The notes beneath the pieces are model-generated. The model saw only the letters and a list, made by a program, of their open reading frames with translations. It had not been told where the DNA came from and ran no database searches. A program made the position numbers and the translations under genes. DNA of 23,594 nt from an uncultured Oscillospiraceae bacterium (GTDB lineage Bacteria > Bacillota > Clostridia > Oscillospirales > Ruminococcaceae), in assembly GCA_902490585.1 (NCBI GenBank), contig CABUEI010000032.1, positions 1 to 23,594 of the forward strand, in the 5' to 3' direction. Every line of letters starts with the position of its first letter. Position 1 is the first letter of the stretch. Of this stretch, positions 1 through 7,122 are shown one piece after another.

Positions 1-358
1 AACCTGTCGATGAGAACAGCTTTATACCGTTGTACTCAACACTGTTGTGCGATGCGGAAATCATCACACCTGCGTCAGCTTCATAATATCTTACAAGATA
101 AGCAACGGCAGGGGTGGGTACAACACCGAGAAGTTCAACGTCGGCACCGACCGAGGTAATTCCTGCGATAAGTGCGGATTCAAGTATATCCGATGAAATT
201 CGTGTATCCTTACCTATCAGTATTCTTGCTTTTCCTTTATGTGTTTTCTGCTTTGTGAGTACCAGTGCGGCGGCTCTGCCTATGTTCATGGCAAGCTCGC
301 AGGTAAGCTCGGTAATAGCTACACCTCTTGCACCGTCAGTTCCGAATAATCTGCCCAT
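1..358 (-). CDS. glmM: Phosphoglucosamine mutase GlmM, N-terminal part (gene runs off the window)
   Basis: GlmM converts glucosamine-6-phosphate to glucosamine-1-phosphate in the cytosol, on the route to UDP-GlcNAc and peptidoglycan. The first 119 residues are visible. They begin MGRLFGTDGARG, the usual GlmM N-terminus, which fixes the start. The phosphoserine loop reads MISASHNS at about residues 99-106, and Ser103 is the expected phospho-accepting serine. The residue after SASHN is serine where most family members have proline. An IGKDTR motif near residue 48 is also typical. The gene lies 49 bases downstream of ruvB on the same strand with no obvious terminator between them, so read-through from the ruv operon is likely. 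The C-terminal sugar- and phosphate-binding domains are outside the window. The family assignment is firm; the completeness of the gene cannot be judged. Confidence 0.93.
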   Translation of the reverse strand, partial: MGRLFGTDGARGVAITELTCELAMNIGRAAALVLTKQKTHKGKARILIGKDTRISSDILESALIAGITSVGADVELLGVVPTPAVAYLVRYYEADAGVMISASHNSVEYNGIKLFSSTG

Positions 359-407
359 AATGCTTTAAATACCTTTCTTCATTTTTTCCAAACACAATAT
401 TATATAA

Positions 408-1469
408 TCAATCAAGTCTTTGCTGACCGTCACGGACAATTCCGAGATGCTTATATGCAAGCTCGGTCGCACATCTGCCCCTCGGGGTTCTTGAAATAAA
501 TCCGAGCTGCATAAGGTACGGCTCACATACGTCTTCAAGCGTTACAGACTCTTCTCCGAGTGCGGAGGCAAGTGTTTCAAGTCCGACGGGACCTCCGTTA
601 TAGCCGTTTATTATCATAGTAAGGAAACGCTTATCAAGACTGTCAAGACCGAGTTTGTCGATCTCAAGTCTGTTAAGAGCAATGTCTGCCATTTCCTTTG
701 TAATCTTTCCGTCACCCATAACTTCGGCAAAGTCACGCACACGTTTAAGCAGTCGGTTTGCGATACGGGGCGTTCCTCTTGAACGCTTTGCAATTTCCAT
801 TGCACCGTTTTTGTCGCACGGAATCGAAAGTATCACCGATGAACGCATTACGATATTGCAAAGTTCCTCGGGAGTATACATTTCAAGACGCATGATAACG
901 CCGAATCTGTCACGGAGAGGTCCTGTAAGCTGTCCTGCTCTTGTTGTGGCGCCGATAAGCGTAAATCTGTTGAGATCTACTCTTATAGACTGTGCGGACG
1001 GACCTTTACCTATCATTATATCAAGCACGCAGTCCTCAAGTGCAGGATAGAGTATTTCTTCTACCTGTCTTGAAAGACGGTGTATCTCATCTACGAAAAG
1101 CACATCGCCTGTCTGAAGTCCAGTAAGCAGTGCCGCAAGTTCACCGGGCTTTTCAATGGCAGGTCCCGATGTTACCTTGAAATTAACGCCCATCTCGTTT
1201 GCGATTATTCCTGCAAGCGTTGTCTTACCAAGTCCGGGAGGACCGTAAAGCAGGACGTGGTCAAGGCTCTCGTTTCTTCTCTTTGCCGCCTCAATGTATA
1301 CACGAAGGTTTTCCTTTACCTTTTCCTGACCGATATATTCGTTCAGCTTTTTTGGACGTAAGGAAAATTCTACGTCTGTATCTTCTGCCGAAAACTGAGG
1401 TTCTACTATGCGTGCACCTTCGTTTTCGTCAATGTCGGCTATATGTGAAAGGTCGTTTCTCTCAATCAT
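408..1469 (-). CDS. ruvB: Holliday junction branch migration DNA helicase RuvB
   Basis: RuvB is the hexameric AAA+ motor that drives branch migration of Holliday junctions with RuvA during recombinational repair. The 353-residue protein is of normal length with a short acidic N-terminal extension. Visible motifs are Walker A GPPGLGKT (about 76-83), Walker B LFVDEIH (about 124-130), sensor 1 GATTR (173-177) and the arginine-finger region LRDRFG (about 185-190). The C-terminal winged-helix ends with the typical GFISRTPRGR stretch. The start at ATG 1469 is preceded by an AAGGG-type ribosome binding site about 11 bases upstream. It is the third gene of ruvC-ruvA-ruvB and lies 51 bases after ruvA. 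Confidence 0.97.
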   Translation of the reverse strand: MIERNDLSHIADIDENEGARIVEPQFSAEDTDVEFSLRPKKLNEYIGQEKVKENLRVYIEAAKRRNESLDHVLLYGPPGLGKTTLAGIIANEMGVNFKVTSGPAIEKPGELAALLTGLQTGDVLFVDEIHRLSRQVEEILYPALEDCVLDIMIGKGPSAQSIRVDLNRFTLIGATTRAGQLTGPLRDRFGVIMRLEMYTPEELCNIVMRSSVILSIPCDKNGAMEIAKRSRGTPRIANRLLKRVRDFAEVMGDGKITKEMADIALNRLEIDKLGLDSLDKRFLTMIINGYNGGPVGLETLASALGEESVTLEDVCEPYLMQLGFISRTPRGRCATELAYKHLGIVRDGQQRLD

Positions 1470-1520
1470 TTATACGCTATCCCTTCAAAGTTAATGCGTG
1501 GGTCGTTCAAGAACTTATTA

Positions 1521-2120
1521 TCAGAATTTCGCCAGCTTTTTAAGTCCTGCCTTGATGAGTTCATCGGCAGGTGCTAACGGGTCAAGTCCGCTAAGTGCGG
1601 AAGTTGCTTCGTTGTTTGAATAACCGAGTACCATAAGTGCTGATATTGCCTCGGCAAATGTGTTTGACGGTGCGGCTACTATAGGCGCTGCACTGCCCTT
1701 TACTCCTGCGGCAACGTCCTGTTTTGACACCTTGTCTTTAAGTTCGAGAACAATACGCTCTGCGGTTTTCTTGCCTATACCGGGAGCGTTCGTAAGAGCC
1801 TTGCTGTCACCCGACGCAACACACAGTGCAAACGACTGCGGTGTCATACCGGATAATATCGAAAGTGCCGCTTTAGGTCCTACACCCGACACGGAAATCA
1901 GCATTTTAAAGCAGTTAAGCTCTGCGGCATCGTAAAAGCCGAAAAGGTCAACCGCATCTTCTCTTACAGAAAGATAAGTAAGCAGTTTTGCATTTTCGCC
2001 GATTTTAAGCCGTGATAATGTATTTGCAGTGGTACGGCAGGCATAACCTACGCCTGCGCAGTCGATAACCGCAAGATTGGGCTCGATCAGATTCACCGTT
2101 CCGTTAACACTGTATATCAT
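1521..2120 (-). CDS. ruvA: Holliday junction DNA helicase subunit RuvA
   Basis: RuvA binds four-way junctions as a tetramer and loads RuvB. At 199 residues it has normal length. It starts MIYSVNGTV, the OB-fold domain I. Two helix-hairpin-helix motifs follow: SGVGPKAALSIL (about 78-89) and APGIGKKTAERI (about 112-123). An alanine-rich flexible linker (about 135-158) leads to domain III (about 155-199), which contacts RuvB. It lies 17 bases after ruvC and is clearly co-transcribed. The ribosome binding site is weak (an AAGAG-like stretch), so coupling to ruvC translation is plausible. Confidence 0.96.
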   Translation of the reverse strand: MIYSVNGTVNLIEPNLAVIDCAGVGYACRTTANTLSRLKIGENAKLLTYLSVREDAVDLFGFYDAAELNCFKMLISVSGVGPKAALSILSGMTPQSFALCVASGDSKALTNAPGIGKKTAERIVLELKDKVSKQDVAAGVKGSAAPIVAAPSNTFAEAISALMVLGYSNNEATSALSGLDPLAPADELIKAGLKKLAKF

Positions 2121-2137
2121 AAATCAAAACTCTTTTC

Positions 2138-2641
2138 TTATATATTTGATGCCTTTATATTTCTGAGCAATGAGCCGCTTGTCTGTCCGTGGCATATCGT
2201 CATTGCAAGTGCGTCCGCCGTATCATCGGGTTTCGGCACTGAAGGCAGTTTAAGGATATTCTTTGTCATTTCCTGTACCTGTTTCTTGACAGCCTGACCG
2301 TAACCTACGACTGCCTGCTTCACTTGCAGAGGCGTATATTCGTTTATTTCAATTCCACGCTGTGCGGAAGCCATTATTATAATGCCTCTCGCCTGGGCGA
2401 CATCAATACCCGTTTTCTGATTGTTGGTGAAATAAAGCCGTTCTATAGACAGCGCATCGGGTTTCCACGTATCAAGTATCTGACAGTAATCTTCATATAT
2501 TTCACAAAGACGCTTTGGAAAAGGAGTATCCTTGTCGGTAGTTATAGCACCGTAATCACGCACGTTGAACTTGCCGCCGACATAATCGACAATACCGAAT
2601 CCGACTATCGCATAGCCCGGGTCTATTCCTATGATACGCAT
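2138..2641 (-). CDS. ruvC: Crossover junction endodeoxyribonuclease RuvC
   Basis: RuvC is the dimeric, metal-dependent nuclease that resolves Holliday junctions. I place the start at the ATG ending at 2641 (167 residues). A GGAGG ribosome binding site (2647-2651 on the plus strand as cctcc) sits seven bases ahead, and the protein then begins MRIIGIDPGY as in the family. A longer frame to 2686 would add 15 residues without a matching signal. The catalytic acidic residues are visible: Asp7 (IDPG), Glu67 (SIERLY), Asp140 and Asp143 (PDDTADALA). It is the first gene of ruvCAB, transcribed from the promoter at 2715-2743. Confidence 0.96.
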   Translation of the reverse strand: MRIIGIDPGYAIVGFGIVDYVGGKFNVRDYGAITTDKDTPFPKRLCEIYEDYCQILDTWKPDALSIERLYFTNNQKTGIDVAQARGIIIMASAQRGIEINEYTPLQVKQAVVGYGQAVKKQVQEMTKNILKLPSVPKPDDTADALAMTICHGQTSGSLLRNIKASNI

Positions 2642-2714
2642 AGCCGCCTCCGTGAAATAATCTTTATAAGCTGAGATTACAGCCAAAACAGAAAATAAAA
2701 ATCCATACTAAAAG

Positions 2715-2743
2715 ATTATATCACAGTCGTGACTAAATTGCAA
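2715..2743 (-). promoter_or_regulatory. Sigma-A promoter for ruvCAB(-glmM)
   Basis: On the minus strand the -35 is TTGCAA (2738-2743) and the -10 is TATAAT (2715-2720), with a 17-base spacer. TGA immediately before the -10 makes it an extended -10. The predicted transcript starts near 2708, about 67 bases ahead of the ruvC start. I saw no clear GAAC-N4-GTTC LexA box over it. Confidence 0.75.
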
Positions 2744-2801
2744 CTTTTTTGTTGTCACCTTGTTATTCGATAATAATGCAATACAATTTATATAAAATCG
2801 G

Positions 2802-2830
2802 TTGAAATTTGTGCTGTTTTGGTATATAAT
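2802..2830 (+). promoter_or_regulatory. Sigma-A promoter for the apbE operon
   Basis: TTGAAA (2802-2807) and a perfect TATAAT (2825-2830) are separated by exactly 17 bases. The predicted start is near 2837, and a GGAGAAG ribosome binding site precedes the apbE ATG at 2854. The promoter is divergent from the ruv promoter, with 58 bases between the two -35 boxes. Confidence 0.8.
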
Positions 2831-2853
2831 AGTACAAAACGAATGGAGAAGAT

Positions 2854-3861
2854 ATGAAAAAGCCGTATTTGATTTTCTCACTGCTTGCTGCGGGCTTCTG
2901 CACAGCCTGTCTTGGCGGTTGCAGTACAAGCAAGCCGTATACGCATGACAGTTTCACGTTTGATACATTTGTATCGTTTACAATATACAGTACCGATAAC
3001 AATTCATCGGCAGAAGAAATCTGTGCAGGTGCGGTCGAAATGCTGAACAAGCTTGACGATACGCTTTCACGGACAAAATCCGACAGCGAAATTTCAAAGA
3101 TTAACGAAAACGCCGGTTCTTCGGCGGTGGCAGTCGATACAACGACATATACACTGCTGAAAAGCTGTACGGAGCTGTCCGAGCTTACAGACGGTGCATT
3201 CGACATAACCCTCGGGAACATATCGGATATGTGGGGGTTCGGTAAAGAAAATGCCGAAAAGCCGGATGAGGCGGAGCTTACAAAGCTTGCCGGCAGGCAT
3301 AATTACAGGAATATAGTCTTTGACGATGAGAAATATACCGTTTCGTTCTCAGGTGAGAATTTTGCTCTTGACATCGGGGCGGCGGCTAAGGGTTACGCTA
3401 TGGATATGCTTGACTCGTATCTCAGAAAGTCTGGGGTCACCTCGGCTGTTGTGGATTTCGGGGGAAGTATTCTCACAATAGGCAAAAATGACGGCAACAG
3501 CTGGAATATAACCATCACTGCCGATGAAACAAATTCTCCCGTAGGTACGCTTACCGTGAACGAGGGATATATAGCTACCTCTAACGGTGCAAAGCGGTAT
3601 GTTGAATATAACGGTGTGAAATATCATCATATAATCGACCCTGCGACTGCTTATCCCGCCGACAGCGGTATAAAGAGCTGTACGGTCTATTCCGCAAGCG
3701 GACTGATAAGTGATGCACTGTCAACCGCATTTTTTGTAATGGGAGAAGAGAAAACAAAGCAGTTCTGCGAAAAGTATGACGTTGCGGAATATATAATCAC
3801 AAGGTATGACGGCACGGTTGCCGTGTCGGACGGCATAGCCGGAGATTTCAGGGTATCATGA
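2854..3861 (+). CDS. apbE: FAD:protein FMN transferase (ApbE family lipoprotein)
   Basis: ApbE enzymes split FAD and attach FMN covalently to Ser/Thr of extracytoplasmic redox proteins. The 335-residue protein has a signal peptide with lipobox LGGC, lipidated at Cys23, so it should sit on the outer face of the membrane. Family motifs appear in order: DITLG (117-121), DIGAAAKGYA (173-182), DFGGS (201-205), HHIIDPATAYP (258-268) and SDALSTAFFVMG (286-297), the last carrying the metal-binding Asp and Thr. The stop overlaps the start of the next gene (ATGA at 3858-3861), so the two are translationally coupled. FmnB of the Listeria extracellular electron transfer locus is an ApbE protein found with EetA and EetB, which is the company seen here. 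No FMN-acceptor protein is visible in the window. Confidence 0.93.
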   Translation: MKKPYLIFSLLAAGFCTACLGGCSTSKPYTHDSFTFDTFVSFTIYSTDNNSSAEEICAGAVEMLNKLDDTLSRTKSDSEISKINENAGSSAVAVDTTTYTLLKSCTELSELTDGAFDITLGNISDMWGFGKENAEKPDEAELTKLAGRHNYRNIVFDDEKYTVSFSGENFALDIGAAAKGYAMDMLDSYLRKSGVTSAVVDFGGSILTIGKNDGNSWNITITADETNSPVGTLTVNEGYIATSNGAKRYVEYNGVKYHHIIDPATAYPADSGIKSCTVYSASGLISDALSTAFFVMGEEKTKQFCEKYDVAEYIITRYDGTVAVSDGIAGDFRVS

Positions 3862-4232
3862 CGGATAAGCGTAAAGTAATCTGCATTATTGCGGTTTTAT
3901 GTATAGTTTTCTTTTCACTGCTCGGGGTACTGTTCGTAAACAGAACATCGGGCGGAAATACAGCCTGCATATACAGTAACGGGAAGCTGATAAAGACTAT
4001 AGATCTTCGCAATGACGGGGAACAGTCATTCACTGTAAGCTCCGCAGACGGCGGATATAATACGATTACGGTAAAGGACGGCAGTATCAGCGTTACGGAC
4101 GCTGACTGTCCTGATAAGATATGCGTAAAGACTGCACCGATATCGGACGGTATACAGCCTATTGTATGTATGCCACACAAGCTGGTGATCCGTATTGAAA
4201 CAGGACGGGGAGAATACAGCTATGACAGTTAA
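3858..4232 (+). CDS. NusG domain II-containing membrane-anchored protein (EetA-like)
   Basis: This 124-residue protein has one N-terminal hydrophobic segment (about residues 7-27) followed by an extracytoplasmic NusG-II type domain. The domain carries the diagnostic ADCPDKICVKT (about 94-104) and IVCMPHKLVI (about 115-124 region) stretches, giving three cysteines. Despite the domain name it is not the transcription factor NusG. Proteins of this kind sit beside Gx transporters and ApbE enzymes and are called EetA in the Listeria flavin-based electron transfer locus; their biochemical role is unresolved. It overlaps apbE by four bases upstream and the Gx transporter by eleven bases downstream, so the three products are probably made in step. 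Confidence 0.88.
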   Translation: MTDKRKVICIIAVLCIVFFSLLGVLFVNRTSGGNTACIYSNGKLIKTIDLRNDGEQSFTVSSADGGYNTITVKDGSISVTDADCPDKICVKTAPISDGIQPIVCMPHKLVIRIETGRGEYSYDS

Positions 4233-4746
4233 AAAGCTTGTATTTTCGGCGCTACTTGCCGCAATGTCGCTGACGCTGTATATAGTTGAGGGCATGATAC
4301 CGCCGGTGGTGGCAATACCTGGGTTCAGGATAGGGCTTGCGTATTTTCCGGTGCTGTTCTCGCTGTATCTCGGCGGACGGTGGAACGCATACGACACTGC
4401 ACTGATACTAATAACACGGGTGCTGTTGTCGGCGCTTTTCTCAGGAAATCTTACGGCACTTCTGTTTTCGATTTCGGGCGGTGCGTTGTCATTTGTTGCA
4501 ATGGCAGTTACTCACCGTTTTATAAAAGAACCGTGGGGAGTATTCCCTGCCGGGATATTTTCGGCGGTAATGCACAATGTCGGACAGATCACGGCGGCAT
4601 CGTTTGTATACTCATTGTCGGTTTTTGCATATCTGCCGTTTCTTGTTATTGCCGCAGTGATTACAGGAACTTTCATAGCGGCGGCGGTATGGTTTATAAT
4701 CAGTAAGCCGAACAGGATAATCATAAAAATCAGAAATATGGAATAA
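4222..4746 (+). CDS. Gx transporter family membrane protein (EetB-like)
   Basis: A 174-residue, very hydrophobic protein with about five or six membrane segments. It matches the family once named heptaprenyl diphosphate synthase component I (Gx transporter). Recognisable stretches are IPGFRIGLAY (about 32-41), SISGGALSF and MHNVGQI. I chose ATG 4222 because GGGGAG (4207-4212) lies about nine bases ahead. A frame from 4195 would add nine non-hydrophobic residues inside the previous gene. EetB of Listeria belongs to this family and is needed for flavin-based extracellular electron transfer; an ECF-type S-component-like fold has been suggested for related proteins. The substrate is unknown. Being coupled with apbE and the EetA-like gene suggests a common redox or flavin-related job. 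Confidence 0.87.
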   Translation: MTVKKLVFSALLAAMSLTLYIVEGMIPPVVAIPGFRIGLAYFPVLFSLYLGGRWNAYDTALILITRVLLSALFSGNLTALLFSISGGALSFVAMAVTHRFIKEPWGVFPAGIFSAVMHNVGQITAASFVYSLSVFAYLPFLVIAAVITGTFIAAAVWFIISKPNRIIIKIRNME

Positions 4747-4759
4747 AGGAATTTCAGTT

Positions 4760-4972
4760 ATGGATAAAGCTAAAATAGAGAGAATAAACTACCTCGCAAG
4801 ACAGTCAAGAGAACGTGAACTGACGGACGAGGAAAAGAAAGAACAGACTGAGCTCCGCAACGAATACAGAGCATCATTCAAGCGTGGTCTTATGTCAGAG
4901 CTTAACAGGGTGTATGTTGTTGACGAAAAGGGCAATCAGCAGAAGCTGATAAAAGAAGATGAAAAAAAGTAA
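4760..4972 (+). CDS. UPF0291/DUF896 (YnzC-like) small protein
   Basis: A 70-residue charged, helical protein: KIERINYLARQSRERELTDE followed by KKEQTELRNEYRASFKRGL are the two helices typical of DUF896. A good ribosome binding site (AAAGGA at 4745-4750) precedes the ATG. It lies 13 bases after the EetB-like gene and 25 bases before the next one, so it is part of the same operon. YnzC of Bacillus subtilis is the namesake; the family is linked to the SOS response there, but no molecular function is established. No functional tie to the flavinylation genes is evident beyond position. Confidence 0.88.
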   Translation: MDKAKIERINYLARQSRERELTDEEKKEQTELRNEYRASFKRGLMSELNRVYVVDEKGNQQKLIKEDEKK

Positions 4973-4997
4973 ATGCTCCGTAAAGGACTGAATTACG

Positions 4998-5942
4998 ATG
5001 GAGAAAATATACGACGCTCTCGAAACGCTGTACGGCTCATCGGGAATACCGTTCTTTTTAAGCGACGAATACGGAAATATCAAATGGAGAAATTCTGCCT
5101 GCGGGAAAATTATTATCTTTCCGAACGGACTTAACGGTAACACCCGTACCGAACAGGTAAACGTTGACGGAACGCTGTTTACAGCTCAGGGAACGGCTCT
5201 TCCCGAAATCAGAGGAAGTCTTATTCTGTGGCGTATCAACACTCTGACCGATGTACTGATGCAACTCGGCAGTACCGACACATATACCGATATATGCTAT
5301 ATGCTCTCTCAAGCGAGGAATGACGTTACAAAAGCGGAGAAAAACAGCTTTGACAAGTCAACGCTCAACAATATCAAACGTAATATCGAGGTGCTGTCGG
5401 AGCTTACAACTGTTATTTATCACAGAGTGCCACGCTCCCCTGCTATTTATTTTCTTAAAAAACTGACTCAGATAGTTGACAACGCAAACAAGGCACTGAG
5501 CAATATACCGATTGTTTTCAGACTGAATGTAGACAGGTCGGTTGCAGGCGATGTTCCCGTAAACGTAAGCGAACGGTTGTTCTATGTATCTGTTTTCAGT
5601 ATACTTAAAGCAATGGTAAGGTGCTCGGACAGGGATTTGTTCATGCTCAAAGCGAACTTATCCGAAAACAGCATCAGTTTCAGTTCGTCGTTTACACTTT
5701 CACCCGACACGCATGAAGGAATGATAACAGACGATTTTGAGATGTACAGTGCAAAGCTGTATATAGGATATATAGGCGGAAACATGAGCTATACAACCGA
5801 TAACGGCGTCGGCAGAGTTGAAATCACTCTTCCGAAAGGCGACAGCAATACGCTGAACAGTCCTTTGTACTCAGTTCCGGGCAATACCTGCGAAAAAATT
5901 GCCGAAATATTCATGGGTGGCATTGCAGGTGAAAATAAGTAA
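4998..5942 (+). CDS. Degenerate histidine-kinase-like protein (soluble, catalytically doubtful)
   Basis: I do not recognise a named family for this 314-residue protein, but its layout resembles a soluble sensor kinase. Residues 15-80 look PAS-like (FFLSDEYGNIKWRNSACG). Residues 95-170 are helical and lie where a dimerisation/phosphotransfer domain would be. Residues 185-280 follow the HATPase pattern: SERLFYVSVFSILKAM sits where the N box should be, and YIGYIGGNMSYTTDNGVGRV resembles the last helix and strands with the GG-x-GxG ending. The catalytic residues are missing: no N-box asparagine pair, no DxGxG box, no GLGL box and no H-E/D-x-x-R/T-P box. There is no signal peptide or membrane segment. 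It closes the apbE operon and lies 256 bases ahead of a response regulator, so a role as a pseudokinase or adaptor is possible. Function is inferred only weakly. Confidence 0.6.
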   Translation: MEKIYDALETLYGSSGIPFFLSDEYGNIKWRNSACGKIIIFPNGLNGNTRTEQVNVDGTLFTAQGTALPEIRGSLILWRINTLTDVLMQLGSTDTYTDICYMLSQARNDVTKAEKNSFDKSTLNNIKRNIEVLSELTTVIYHRVPRSPAIYFLKKLTQIVDNANKALSNIPIVFRLNVDRSVAGDVPVNVSERLFYVSVFSILKAMVRCSDRDLFMLKANLSENSISFSSSFTLSPDTHEGMITDDFEMYSAKLYIGYIGGNMSYTTDNGVGRVEITLPKGDSNTLNSPLYSVPGNTCEKIAEIFMGGIAGENK

Positions 5943-6126
5943 GCAAAGTGAAAAAGCGATTTACCGTTTTTTTAGACTTCAAACACATTTTCATCATAAA
6001 TGACGGATATAATAATAAGCGTCAGGTAAGACTGACAGATTTTATGGTGGTTGAATAATTCAATAATCATAATTTCCTCTCCCAACATTTCATTGATAAT
6101 TTGATTTGTGGCTTATTTTATTTCTG

Positions 6127-6159
6127 TTCAGTTTACTTTAGTTAAACTGAATTTTTTTT
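6127..6159 (+). terminator. Intrinsic terminator ahead of the response regulator gene
   Basis: A nine-base perfect stem TTCAGTTTA (6127-6135) / TAAACTGAA (6143-6151) with a seven-base loop is followed at once by eight T (6152-6159). It is AT-rich but well formed. It lies 184 bases after the pseudokinase-like gene and only 39 bases before the regulator ATG. It either ends the apbE operon or acts as a leader terminator for the regulator. Confidence 0.7.
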
Positions 6160-6198
6160 ACAATAAATCAGGAAACCTGAAAGAAAGGAATAAAGACA

Positions 6199-6870
6199 AT
6201 GTACAAGATTCTTATTGCAGACGATGAGCAGAAAATCCGTGAGGTTATCAAGGAATACGCCGAATATGAGGGTCATACGGTATATGAGGCGGTTGACGGC
6301 ATGCAGGCGGTCGATATGGCAAAGGAACAGGACTTTGACATAATCATCATGGACATAATGATGCCAAGGCTGGACGGCTTCTCTGCCTGCAAGGAAATCA
6401 GAAAGTTCAAGAATACACCTATACTTATGCTTTCCGCAAGAACAGAGGAATATGACAAGCTGTTCGGCTTTGAAATGGGTGTTGACGACTATGTAGTAAA
6501 GCCGTTCTCACCCAAGGAAGTCCTCGCCCGTATAAATGCAATCATCAAGCGTAACAAATCAGGCAACGAGCCTGTCGGCGAAACAGTCAAGTTCGAGGGT
6601 CTAGAAATCAACTTCACCGCAAGAGATGTGTTTATAGACGGCGAAAAGGCAAATCTTACCCCTAAGGAATACGACCTGCTGTTCTATCTTGTAAAGAACA
6701 AGAACATTGCGCTTACAAGAAACAAGCTTCTTGAAGAAGTATGGGGATATGATTTCTTCGGCGATGACAGAACAATTGATACACATATCAAGATGCTGAG
6801 GAACAACCTCGGTCCGTACAGAAAGTTTATTGTTACATTAAGAGGCATGGGATATAAATTTCAGGTGTGA
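6199..6870 (+). CDS. OmpR/PhoB-family response regulator
   Basis: A 223-residue two-domain transcription factor. The receiver domain (1-120) has the acidic pair Asp8/Asp9, the phosphorylation site Asp52 (IIMDIMMPRLDG), Ser79 and Lys101 (VVKPFSP). The C-terminal winged-helix (about 128-223) shows LTPKEYDLLFYLVKN, the recognition region DRTIDTHIKMLRNNL and the final RGMGYKF. AAAGGA precedes the ATG. The histidine kinase 252 bases downstream is the obvious partner. Target genes cannot be read from the sequence; the ApbE operon upstream and the neighbouring genes are only candidates. Confidence 0.95.
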   Translation: MYKILIADDEQKIREVIKEYAEYEGHTVYEAVDGMQAVDMAKEQDFDIIIMDIMMPRLDGFSACKEIRKFKNTPILMLSARTEEYDKLFGFEMGVDDYVVKPFSPKEVLARINAIIKRNKSGNEPVGETVKFEGLEINFTARDVFIDGEKANLTPKEYDLLFYLVKNKNIALTRNKLLEEVWGYDFFGDDRTIDTHIKMLRNNLGPYRKFIVTLRGMGYKFQV

Positions 6871-6968
6871 AAACCACAGACCGATGAAAACGCACGCAGA
6901 CAAGAAAATTGCCCGATAAGCGTATAAACCTTACGTTGATGAGCAATTTACACAGTAAACAAAATAAC

Positions 6969-7004
6969 TTCGCAGAGCTGTCTTCGGGCTCTGCGAATAG
7001 TTTT
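6969..7004 (+). terminator. Hairpin between response regulator and kinase genes
   Basis: A ten-base perfect stem TTCGCAGAGC (6969-6978) / GCTCTGCGAA (6988-6997) with a nine-base loop is followed by TAG and a short run of four T. The stem is strong but the T run is short, so it may end most regulator transcripts while letting some pass, or it may be an RNA-stability element. Confidence 0.5.
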
Positions 7005-7032
7005 GATTATACCGTTTTTTAATCTTTATACT
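7003..7032 (+). promoter_or_regulatory. Possible promoter for the histidine kinase gene
   Basis: TTGATT (7003-7008) and TATACT (7027-7032) are 18 bases apart and sit just after the hairpin at 6969-6997. The match is moderate. It would give the kinase its own transcript with a leader of about 80 bases. Confidence 0.35.
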
Positions 7033-7122
7033 GATTTGCGTTGTGTGTTTTATAAGCGGTCTGAACCGTCGGATTTTGGCGGCTGTAATTGATATCAAGC
7101 AAACCAAGGAAGGCACTTTTCA

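Noticed and set aside
655..1050. Plus-strand open frames opposite ruvB, ruvA and the ATPase
   Set aside because: They lie antisense within well-recognised genes, have no ribosome binding sites and encode no recognisable domains.
2642..2686. Fifteen-residue N-terminal extension of RuvC
   Set aside because: The ATG ending at 2641 has a GGAGG site at ideal spacing and gives the usual RuvC N-terminus.
2700..2800. SOS (LexA) box in front of ruvCAB
   Set aside because: No GAAC-N4-GTTC match was found over the promoter.
5946..5968. AAAAAGCG ... CCGTTTTTTT just after the pseudokinase-like gene as a terminator
   Set aside because: The arms are not complementary through the GC part (GCG against CCG), so a stable stem does not form.
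7036..7056. TTGCGT ... TATAAG as the kinase promoter
   Set aside because: The spacer is only nine bases, too short for a sigma-A promoter.
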